This document shows positions 50,001 to 62,100 of a stretch of 64,000 nt of DNA, in pieces. This stretch comes from Symsagittifera roscoffensis (lineage: Eukaryota > Xenacoelomorpha > Acoela > Convolutidae): contig NC_087065.1 of assembly GCF_963678635.1 (NCBI RefSeq), forward strand, positions 622,001 through 686,000. The letters run 5' to 3'. A model generated the notes under the pieces. That model saw nothing but the letters and a program-made list of their open reading frames with translations, searched no databases and was not told the DNA's origin. Both the position numbers and the translations under genes were made by a program. The stretch's first letter is position 1. Each line of letters begins with the position of its first letter.

Positions 50001-53000
50001 ATCAAAAAATTTGAACCAGTTTTTCTCAACACTAGGAAACTTTTGTTGAATTTTTTTCTTCGTGGTTCGAATAACGACTAGAAAGGCTTTAATATGTTAT
50101 ATCACTAGAACCTGTCCGATGATTATTTGTGGTACCTGATTTAGCATGGAAATAAAAAAAATGAAAAAAGGAAAAAAAAACTAAATCACACCCCAATCCA
50201 AAGTTCCTCCCCATTTTCAATGGTCGGAACGATAAAAGATCTTGTTTGTATTTTATAGCCTATACAATCATTTCAGTCGTCATTCCTTTATTAAGTTTCA
50301 CAGAAATTTTTTCAGTATCGATAAAAAATTAATCGACGATTTTGTATTTCTCATACTATTTTACCAACAGAGAAATTATAAGAAAGTAGGCTAAAAATGG
50401 ACAATTGTTTGTTAATTATCAACTTTTTTGATATTTTTTTAATTCGTGCAACCACAATTGGGTTGAACTCTACATTTTGTTTCTCCTCCAAAATGGTTTG
50501 AACGGAAAAATAAGCCATATCCGGTAAAGAAAACAAGAATGTACCAAAATCTATGCTTTGCTAAATGCTTGTTTACTTTACCGTGTATGGCTTATTTTGC
50601 CGTTTTTTGCAAAAATGAATGTGCTAGACGGTAAATTTTTATTTGAAAGATAAAAACTTTTGTATCAAATTAAGAATCCTGCCCTGATTAAACTTAAAAA
50701 ATTAAAATCAATATCTATCAAACTTATAATAAATGGCATCAAGTGATCTGAAGAATTGAAACAAGAGCGTCATGTCATTTAAGACACAAGTTTAAGCTAA
50801 CTAACTTGTTTAACTAGTGATCTTGAAACCAGAAGAACATTGAGCCCACAAGTTCTATATTTAGTTTCATTTGAAATTGTTCATTGTCCGCCTGAATTTT
50901 TTTATTTCAATACTATTTTAGTTGTTGTTCCGACTTTCGAAGAAAACGGAATATTTATGCTTGGTGTGCTTTTTTCCAGAGTCGTGACAAACGGTTTGAA
51001 ATTTTTCATTTTTGTCTAATTTTGGGCGAGCACAGCGATAGAGTAACGTTCGTTATATGAAAACTGGTGCTTTAGGCTAAGAAAACTTGATGATTATATA
51101 GATAAAACAAAACTAAATTCGTAAGTTTGATTTAACGCTTCTTTGGCGTGAAAAACTTTCTAAAAAAAAATTGTTTTTTTTTGTGGAAAAAACATTAGAA
51201 AATTGCTTTTTGAAAAACTTCCTCTTTATTTTGAAGAATTTTTGGCGATAATTGTCGATTGCAGTCGAATCATACTTTATGTATGAAAAGACCCTTATAT
51301 AAAAACTGTTATATTAAATTTTTTAAAATTTGGCCAGCTAAGTTTTTTCTTGTGCTTAGAAACATGGATTTTAATTTTTATTGAAAAACTTTTCATCCCG
51401 ATGTTCTAAGCACTTTTTACTTATCATTAACATTAGTTTTGTTTAACTTAATTCAATCAAAAACTTTAATTCACTTGTTCTTTTTGTGGCTAGTTTTCTG
51501 TTTAAATGTTTGGTGAATTTTGTTTGAACTTCTTCCATTTTTAATTTTCACCAGCTATCAAAACTCTTGTTTTGTCTATTTACAACATGTGAAGGAACTA
51601 TTGCATAAAGTGGGGTTTTTTCTGTCCAATTTTAGGTGCCTCAATCTAAGCTTATAAGGTTTCAAGTATGATATCACATTGAAGCCTTTTTTGTGTAGAG
51701 AAAAATTGATCTGATTTTTCTCGTGTTTTAGAATAAAGGAAAATTGCAAATAACACAATGAAAAAGATGACTCTCGATTTACTGCACTCATTTTTGCTGA
51801 AAAAAAAAACAACAATAAAAATACCAAAAAAAACTTTCAAACTGAAATTTTTTGTTCAAATTTATTTTTCTTTTGGCTTTTTTTAAATTCGTTTATTGTG
51901 GTCGAAACGTTCAGTGCGAGGAGCACAGAATGTTTTAACCACATTGCATGAAGATTGAAGTGGAAAAAACCGAAAAAAAAGAAAAAAAGCACGGCATTTT
52001 ATTATCCATGTTTCTTTATTTGTATCAGGGACGCGGATCTAGGATTTTCTCGAGGGGGTGGATTTTCAAAAAAAAATTCAAATTTTTTGTCGACTTTTTT
52101 TAGGTGGATCAAAATGATTTTCCGAGCTCTCCCGAAGCACTCAAGAGACCCTGTTTTGACCAAATTTTCTGCGTTTTCAGGCACTTTTATGAAAATGTTA
52201 ACTAGAAAATCGCGTTTTTTTGGCGCGCGCTCCCCCTTCAAAATTAGCATATTTTGGCAACAAATTGGATATCTCAAAACATTAAAAAGAGGGGACCCTT
52301 TGGGTCGGCAGGTGGTCAAATCCCTGAGGAAGAGGGGAGCGTCTGCACCCCCCCCCCCCCCCCCCCCCCCCGCCCCTTCTAAATCTGCCCCTGATTTGTA
52401 TGTATTATCCTGTGATAGATTGTTTACGTAAGCGAAGAATAACTAAGGCTTGCGAATTGAATCTTGAAGAACTTTGAAGAACTGTTTTTTTTTGCTATTT
52501 TCTCTAGCAGTAAAATAGTATGTTCTATTTTTCATTAGTATAATTGATTTGATTGCATCCAAGAATTAGAGCTGCAAGCTTCTTTGCTTGCTACACGCCT
52601 CAAAATAGATATCATGAAAGCACTTTCGATCCCTATAAATAATGTCTTTGTGTGGACTGACAGCACCACTGTGCTACAATGGCTCCATTCGACTGCAAAG
52701 CAGCCAGTATTCGTCGCTAATCGAGTAGGTGAAATACTGGAAGTTACCAGATGTTCAAGATTGAAACTAAAATGAAAGCATATCAAGACCAGCTTGTCTA
52801 GCGGTAACGTACTTGACCTGAAACCGAAAAATCGCCGGTTCAAATCCCAGTAATTCCAAGTATTTTAAGACTAAAAACTTGCAATACACTTGATTTGAAC
52901 CGGATAAAAAATGTTCCTAAGTCAAACTTGTTTTTAAATGATGTTCTGGACATGAACTTAATTAGACTTTGGCCAGAATTAACTTCTAACTTCTGGCAAG

Positions 53001-53142
53001 CGTGAAAATCCCCACTTATTGGCAAAAGTAGTGACAATAAAGTCGCTTTCAAATTCGATTTCGTTTAAAACTTGATAATTTTGTTCCGAAACAGATACTA
53101 TTCCGTTGTTTCCTCTTAATGATTTTCGATAATTATTGAAGG

Positions 53143-53192
<50 letters not shown>

Positions 53193-56100
53193 AACAATCG
53201 TTTTCTCAATCGAGATACATACAGCCAATCTACAGACCGACAATATACTCGACCGACCCACCACAGACCGAACACAGGTGGAAACATGGCCCGCCGACAA
53301 TCGACGACAAACCAGACGAAACTCTTGACGACTCAGTTTTTTGTGAGTGAGAAGTACCTCAGTGAAAGGTGATTGTGCAATTTCACGAAGGTGTATGCAG
53401 ACAGCTACCTGCAAGTGAGACAGGAATCCCCCCAACCGTTTATGATGGCCGAAGTTGACAAAAAAAACTATTGTAAGACGTAACTTTTCAGTTTAGTTTC
53501 TTCATAAACCAGAGCTATAATTGTTTTACGATCCTTTAAAGTTTTTTATTGTGACCCATCAAATCCATTCAGTGTGGTAAAATGTTGATTTCATTATGTT
53601 TACCGTGCTTTTGCCAATAGTTTAACCAGAATACTCCACCCAGAAAACCCGAAATCCAAAAAAAAAATCGAAAATCGAAAAAATTTGACTAAAAGTTAAA
53701 ATTTTGGTTTCAGTTGCTAGTTTATAGTTAGTAGTCGATAACTCAAACCCGAACCCACCGTTCCGACCCGTTAGAAAAAAAACCTTGTTAAAATTTTTGA
53801 GAAAATTTTCGCAAAATATTGAAAAATCCGAAATCGACCCCAAATCGTCTAATTTCGGCACCAAACTGACGTAGACGATAAGAAAAAAAAATTTCGAAAA
53901 AAAAAATTTTCGTCATTTTTTTTTGCGACAAAAAAAAACAGCCCGGCAAACGTAAGCACTGCAAAATTACGCAGTGTAAAGACCCCTTAGCACTATATCA
54001 AGTCAATCTTTTTGAGTTTTTGCAACTCCGGTTGTTGCTGAGCAGGTGTGAGATTCTCAAAATCCGGTTGACTTGATTCCCCCCAGATTTTTTTGTCGTG
54101 CCGAATGCCGTCGTAAATGTATATATTAGCCGCTAGCTCGCTCTCTCGTGCTCATAAAACGCTACGTATTGCCGAGCAAAACCGTATATCGCAATACTGT
54201 TATGCCCTTGGTGGTTTAAGTCTCAACCACAAGTACCAATCAAAAGGTGCCCAAAATTTTTTAGACGGCGAATTAGCCCATAGAAATGATATAATAATCT
54301 GGCACTACCTGATCAACAATTCAATCAGCAAGCACAATAGTAACAACGATACAGCACTCATGGAATTCGAACTGCGCAACATTCTGCTTTATTACAAAAG
54401 TAATATTGCTGCAATTGTATATTGTCAACGAGTCGAAACTGCTAATATCTACGATTTGCTTTGCTCAACGGGCGTTTTAATTTTAAGCGTGACTGGCGAC
54501 TTAATCTCTAAGCGTTAGCAGAAAGACACTCGTAACTCCGTCAGTACTTCCAAATTCACCAAGAAACTGACTCTGAACTGAAGTCTTTCTCGATAGTACG
54601 AAGTAATACGGCAAACTTAAGAAAAATAAAGAACAAAAAAGCGACCCTCTCAAAAAAAGCGTCGTGCCGAACGCAACCGCCTCCTAGCTGTCAAATCTGC
54701 AGCAAAGAACCTTTGATACTCTTTGTAGTGTCAATGTATTTCAATTTGTTATTTAATTCTAAATTACCGTTTTTCTTTTTTTTTATTTCAGCTCTCTCTA
54801 AATCGTAAAGGTGAACTTCCCCAACCCCCTTTGTAAAGTAAAGTGTGACGATCTTTATTGCAACTCCGGTTTTTTCTGAGCAGGTGTGAAGAGTGACATC
54901 ACACTCGACTTTTTAATCCCCTTTTTTCTATAGTTCACAACCGCCCGCTTTTCCTTTATTTAAAGCTAAGTCATGACAGATAAGCAAGCTCAGAAGCTGT
55001 CTAGGTGTTTTGACGGACGTAGGAAATATGAGGAGGAATTTAATAGGCTCTATTCAGATCTGAAAGATTCACTCTTAGCAAAGGTAAGGACAGTCAAAGT
55101 TGAAAGGTCTATCCAGCAGTGCCAAATAGCAATAGAAAACGCAATAAGGAAAAAGGACGACCTTCGCATTCTTGCTCAAAAAACGCTAGAACCTAGCTGT
55201 GCTTTCGCTGATCTTGACACTTGGTTGATTAGCATTACTTGCGCTCGAGATGAAATGCTGGAATTGTCAATTAAGCACTTGGAAATGGCGAAAACTTTGT
55301 TTCCAGAGACTGGAGATGCCGACCCGCAAGCATCGCGAGCTGCTTCAACTGTCAGCCGGTCCACCCGATATAGTTCCCTGCACTCTAGAGCGTTTTCAAT
55401 GACTTCCAGTCAGCGCAAACGCGAACTCGAAATAGCAAAATTGCGACGTCTTGAAATTGAGCGACAAAATGAAACAGGTTCCTGAGACACTTGTTGAGGA
55501 GAACAAACGAAAGCTCAATGAGGCCAAAATGGTTGAAACAGAGTTAATGGATGATGAGTCGGACATTGATACTGGCATCAATAAAACCGCTCTGCCTTCG
55601 AGTAGAAAGAACAAGTTGTCGCTGAAACCCGAACAAAGGTTGGGTAGATGAAGCACTCGATACACATTCGTCGGAACTTGCATCAACTATAACCATTGTT
55701 CCCTGAAAAGAACCCCAACCTCCGGGCATCGCCATCTTGGTTTCTTCGTCTCTACCACCAAGCACGATTGATCTAATAAACGTCCACCTTTTTCCATCCA
55801 GTAGCAACCCAAGCGTTTGCCTACCATTACAATCGGTGGTATCATCTACCGTTCATAATTTGAAGATTCCTTCTCAACCTCTCCCACCGCCGCCGCCACC
55901 ACCCCGCCCCCGTCCTCGCCCCCGCTTCCTTTAATTCCACATATGCTAGCAGCAATGGTCCCCACATTACATGCTTCTGTCCCAATTAATACAACAGTCA
56001 ATACGGCAACCCAGCCGGTGAACCTGATTCCTATTTCTGCTCCACCAGCGAGTATTAATAACTCAACTCGGGTTTCAACAAATCAACCATACTTCAACTA

Positions 56101-59100
56101 TCCACATCCAGTTCGTTATATACCCAATATGAACAACTGGAGAATGGCACCTCCAACCACCGCGCCATTTACCGCATCAGATTCTACAGTACCCCAGGCG
56201 TTAAATACTGTTCAAACTGTCACACCAATAGTGCAACCACCACTTTCACAACACCCGTGCACTGCTGGAGGGACAGTGTTTTACAATAACCAAGCGCAAT
56301 TGTCAACACAGCAGTTGTCTCAAGTCCCCAGCTATCCACATAGTGCCTCAGCTTATTCGACATCATTTGTTCTTCAGCCACACAATTTCGCTTCAACCTC
56401 AGTTCAACCACCACCTAATGCAGTAACCCTTGAAGATTTAAAAGAAAAACTAATTTTCAAACGTAAGGATCCATTACCACCGTGGAACCTTAGGAAATAC
56501 GGTGGCTGTCCACTTAAGTGGTTTGAATGGATTGGACAATTCCGAAGTGCTGTGGACTCTCAAAACTTGTCAGATGATGTTAAGCTGCACTACCTTAAAT
56601 CACTAGTCAAAGATAAAGCTGCGACTGCTATAGCTGAGTTTCCTATAGTGGTACGATGTACAAAGATGCTCTCATGAAACTTGAGAGAAAATTTGGCCAA
56701 CCTCAAATAATAATACGTGCATATGTGGACAATTTTTACAATTCACTGCCCGTTAAGATGCATAGTTCCGACAGCATCATAAGTTTTACATCCATGATAG
56801 CAAACATAGTTGGAGTGTTCAAATCTTTACATAACAACGCAGACCTTGAAAGTGCAACACTTCTCCATAAAGCAGTAGAGAAGCTCCCGCCTAATATGAA
56901 AGAGTCTTGGTCGTTCCACACCGTAAAATGGAGTTTGTATGCTCCGTCTTTAATTGATTTCAATCATTGGCTGGAGGATAAAAAACTGAAGCGCATGAAC
57001 GTATGCGTCCTTAATCAAATTACAATAGAAATCAGGATAATTCGGTTCGGACAAAAACCAATGTTAAAATGTTTGCCGCAAACTCGCAAGCTAAGTTTGA
57101 CGCAAATATTCAATATAGTCCATGTTTAGTTTGTAAAAGCAAGTATTCAATTTTTAAATATAGCGTTCTTAAAGAAAAAACTCCAAAACAGCGTGCTAAA
57201 TTTTGCGCTGAAAATAAGCTTTGTTTTTCTTGTTTTCAAGGAAATCACATGTTTAGGAAATGTCCCAAGCCCAAAACTTGTCCTAAACCACAGTGCAAGA
57301 GCACTCATAATGTGTTACTGCACGGCGCAGAACGCGTTTTCCCTACAAATCACCAATCTGGTTATGCACCGCACACAACTGCAGCCAATCCCGCAGTTCA
57401 AACTCAATTTAGACCCACGACGCAAAACAATACTTGTGGGACATCCCTTATGAATCTAAAAGGACTGATGTCACTTATAAATCTCACATTATCATCAAAT
57501 GACTCTGAAACCAGCGCACTTGTGTTATGTGACACAGCTTGCAGTCACTCTTGTATTTCGCCTGAACTCGCTCGCAGACTCAATCTGACAGGTAGGAAAA
57601 TTGATTTGACTGTCAATGGCGCCAATTGTTCCGAAGATATTACTTCAGAACAAGTTGATTTGAACGTTTCTTCTGAATTTGATCCAGATATTTCGTTCAC
57701 CGTTTGTGCATATGTAAAAAACAACATTTACATAGGCTTAGATATAATTAACGTTCGTAGGTTGCAAGAGAATTTTTCTCACTTGGAACCAATAGATTCA
57801 GTCGAATTTCGGTACGCTGATGTCGAAATGATTTTAGGTCAAGATGTTTATGAGTACATTTGTCCTCTGGAATACTGCCAGGATAAAAGCCAAAAATCAC
57901 CTTTCGCCGTTCGCCTCCCAATTGGATGGGTCTGAAGTGGTCCATTCCCTGCTTCCACCGGCCTGATCTCAACATGCTTGCATTGTAACATCAAAGATGT
58001 AAGTTTGGTGGAGCAGGTCAAATCTTGGTACGAACTTGAATCATACGGTACGTATAAACAAGTAGATGCCCGATCGTCAGACGATAAAAGGGCGAATAAA
58101 ATTTTAAAAGCATCAACTATACATGATGGTGATACATACGCCGTTGGGATGCTTTGGGCCGAAGACCACTCACAGTTGCCCAACAACTACTACTCCGCCT
58201 AGCACAACTTAAATCTCTGGAGAAACGTTTAGACAAAGACACAAAACTCAAGGCTTTATATGCAAAAAACATTCAAGAAGATTTTGACAAAGGTTACGTC
58301 ATCAAAGTGAATACACATGACTGCACAAATCGTTCCGCTAGGGAATGGTATCTTCCTCATCCCCCCGTGAATAATCCAAATAAACCCGGAAAAGTCCGCC
58401 GCGTCCTAAGTGGTGCAGCCAAATTTCATGGATCGTGACGTAATAAAGCTCTTTTGGTTGGTCCAGATTTGCTTCAGAATCTGCTGGCCGTCCTAATGAG
58501 ATTCCGTCAACATCAACATGCAGTATCAGCTGATATTGAAGGCATGTTCCTTCAGGTTGATGTTCTCCCAATCGACCAACTGTCACTTCGTTTTCTGTGG
58601 CGGGAGGATCCCACAACCGATATGGTAACGTATCAATACACGCGACACATTTTTGGAGCTCGTGACTCGCCCACATGTGCTAATTTTGCTCTTCAAAAGA
58701 CAGCTCGCGACAATCAAGTCTTGTTCCCCGACGCAGTGTCAGCCGTGATGCAAAAATTCTATATGGACGATTATCTTGATTCGTTTCCCGCACCTGAACA
58801 GGCTTTAAAATTAAGTAAGGACCTTGTAGAACTACTTAAGTTAGGAGGATTTAAGTTGACAAAATTCGTGAGCAATGTCAAAGAGATTCAGAAAGAGTTA
58901 TGTACGTCAAGCGACAAATTAAGTTAAGTTAAGGAGATTCTAACTAGTGAAGGTCAAGAATCGCATGTTCTAGGTTTCAAATGGAATCACGTTCTCGATA
59001 CATTGGTAGTTAGTCGAGGTTTAAACAGAGAACTGAAGGATACTGTTACCCAACGTACAGTTCTAAGTTTTGTCTTTTCAGTTTTCGACCCTATTAGGAT

Positions 59101-62100
59101 AGTCGCTCCGTACACTGTCAGAGCCCGACTACTTCTTAAAGAGATTTGGAGAATCTGTGGTCAACAATGGGATAACCTACTTCCTTTGGAATTAAATGCC
59201 AAATTCCTCGAATGGCGGTCTGGTCTACCCATCCTGGGTCAACTGATCAAACCGAGATGCTACTTTCCATCCGCAGTTGACAAAATTGAACTCCTTATGT
59301 TTGGTGACAGTTCACAGGAAGTCTTCTGTGCAGTTGGATTTCTCCGTGCGCGCATTATTGATACACATGAGACAAACCTCGCCTTCATTTTGGGTGAAGC
59401 CCGCGTGGCACCAATAAAAGCTATTTCCATCCCAAAATTAGAGCTGCAAGCTTCTTTGCTTGCTACACGCCTCAAAATAGATATCATGAAAGCACTTTCG
59501 ATCCCTATAAATGATGTCTTTATGTGGACTGACAGTACCACTGCGCTACAATGGCTTCATTCGACTGCAAAGCAGCCAGTATTCATCGCTAATTGAGTAG
59601 GCGAAATACTGGAAGTTACCACTGTCGACGAATGGTATCACGTAGATGCTGAAAACAACCCAGCTGATACTGGTACTCGAGGTATTGCCGCTGAAGCCTT
59701 GAAGGACAGCAGCTGGACTCAAGGTCCCAGCTTCCTCAGAACCAGTGATTGGCCCTTTCTACCAAATTTCGATGTGATTACAAAAATAAAATTAAAAGGT
59801 CCTATCGATGATGTCATCGATACTGCCACTAATTTTGTAATCAATCCGTCAGTCCCTGAACCCGTCATTAAGTGGAAACGTTACAGCTCGTTTCGCAAAT
59901 TATTGCGCGTAGTAGCATTCATCCTCCGATTAAATCCTAAATTTAATCATTTCCGTGGGACAATCGCTAATATCGTTAAACCGTCTGAGATAGATAGTTC
60001 TCAATGAATGTTGTTTCTTCTTTCTCAAAAAGAAGCGTTCCCCTCAGAGTTCAAATTATTGAGTTCTGAGAAATATGTTAAGAATGTAAGCCCTATTGCA
60101 ACTCTCTCCCCTTTCATTGAGCCCGATGGACTTCTTAGATCCATAGGACGCATTAGTCGTCTCTCTGAACTCGAATTTAAAAATAAATATCCCATTATGC
60201 TTGATGGCCGTCATCCATTAGTCAAATTGTTTTTGGCTCATCAACACAACGAACATGAGCATCAGTCAATTGACTACTTACGATCTGTCATCCAGATAGA
60301 ATATGCAATCTTAAAATTAAGATCATTGCTCCGTAACGTTGAACTTAATTGTAAAAACTGCCGAAAGCGAAAGTTGAAAACGATCACCCCTTTCATGTCT
60401 GATCTGCCAATTGAGCGTCTTGGATACCGCCAAGCGCCCTTCAACAATTGCGGAGTTGATTATTTCGGACCCTTTCACGTAACAATCCGTAGGAGTTCGG
60501 AGAAACGTTGGGCGTTTTTGTTCACTTGTTTGACCACTAGAGCCATCCATATTGAATTCGTATCATCAATGGATTCAAGCTCCTGTGTCATGGCAGTAGA
60601 GCGATTCATCGCTAGACGAGGAACTCCATCGAAAATTTGGTCCGATAATGCTACAAACTTTGTCGGTGCAGACAAAGAGCTTCTTCTGTGTACTCGAGCA
60701 TGGAATGATCTTGCGCCCGCTCTCCTTGTCCACAAAGGCATCGAATGGAAGTATAACCCACCATCTTCACCACACCATGGTGGCTCTTGGGAACGTCTTG
60801 TACGTAGTTGCAAGAGAGTTTTCTACTCCATCCTCACACCCCGTAAATTAACCGACGAGTTACTCCAGACCACATTTTGTCTTGTGGAACAGTCCCTCAA
60901 TGCGCGTTCACTTTCAGCGGTAAGCAGTGACCCGAATGAAATTGAGTCTTTAACGCCAAATCACTTCTTGATAGGCCAGCGCTCAGTTAGTTTCCCGTCG
61001 ATTGCGAGGGACGAACATTTCGATCATCGAAAGCGTTATCTTCGCGCACAAGGATACGCTAACGCCATCTGGACTAGATGGCTAGGCGAGTACGTTCCGA
61101 CTCTCAACAAACGCCGTAAATGGCACACATCTACCGAACAAGAACTCAAAGCCGGAGATCTTGTTTGGATCGTCGAGGATAGTAGCCCGCGTGGTTACTA
61201 CCCTCTCGCTCGCGTCAAAACGCTTAACTATGGCAAAGACGCTACCGCCCGTTCCGCACTCCTTAAAACCGCAACAGGAGATTTAACCCAACCTCTTGTT
61301 AAACTCGCCCCAGTTCTTGCTCCGTTGGGGCCCGAGGATGTTCAAGATTGAAACTTAAAAAAAGCATATCAAGACCAGCTAGTCTAGCGGTAACGTACTT
61401 GACCTGAAACCGAAAGTTCGCCGGTTCAAATCCCGGTAATTCCAAGTATTTTACTACGAAAAAACTTGGAATACACTTGATTTGAACCGGATAAAAAATG
61501 TTTCTAAGTCAAACTTGTTTTTAAATGATGTTCTGGACATGAACTTAATTAGACTTTGGCCATAATTGACTTCTAACTTCTGGCAAGCGTGAAAATCCCC
61601 ACTTATTGGCAAAAGTAGTGACAATAAAGTCGCTTTCGATTTCGATTTCGTTTAAAACTAGATAATTTTGTTCCGAAACAGATATTATTCCGTTGTTTCC
61701 TCTTAATGATACATACAACCGTGTTCTCAATCGAGATACATACAACCAATCTACAGACCGACGATATACTCGACCGACCCACCACAGACCGAACACAGGT
61801 GGAAACACTAAGGCTTGCGAATTGAATCTTGAAGAACTTTGAAGAACTGTTTTTTTTTGCTATTTTCTCTAGCAGTAAAATAGTATGTTCTATTTTTCAT
61901 TAGTTTAATTGATTTGATTGCATCTTGAGGCTATTATTGAGACTACCTTTTTCTGCCACTGTTCTTTCCTTGGTGCATGGTAACTTGGTAGTGATCACTC
62001 TGTTCAGCTGAGCCTTGTGTTTGTTCACGTAGGATATCTGCAGCTGGAACGGCAACTCTCGAACGCCAGCTTCCTTTTTGTCCCCCTCTTTTTTCTTCTG

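Larger units (their letters stand above)
52752..61807 (+). mobile_element. BEL/Pao LTR retrotransposon, degenerate
   Basis: About 9.06 kb, antisense to the host gene and inside its 12.8-kb intron. Order: 5' LTR, primer-binding-site-like TGG start, 1.7-kb leader, gag with zinc knuckle, protease, reverse transcriptase, RNase H, integrase with DUF5641-type C-terminus, 3' LTR. That order and the Pao-type motifs (YMDDYLDS; WTDST; integrase D, D, E; end GPEDVQD reaching into the 3' LTR) identify the superfamily. Frameshifts and at least five in-frame stops break gag-pol, so it is not autonomous. The LTRs differ at several percent of positions, which indicates an old insertion. No ordinary 4-6-bp target duplication is present. 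Confidence 0.9.

Noticed and set aside
53136-53435. ORFs with IYIYIY runs
   Set aside because: They translate the AT microsatellite in the 5' LTR.
61373-61445. A true tRNA gene
   Set aside because: A and B boxes are present but no acceptor stem pairs and the T stem needs an 8-nt loop; it lies within an LTR.
52752-61807. An active, autonomous BEL/Pao element
   Set aside because: Gag has several frameshifts and pol at least five in-frame stops; the LTRs have diverged.
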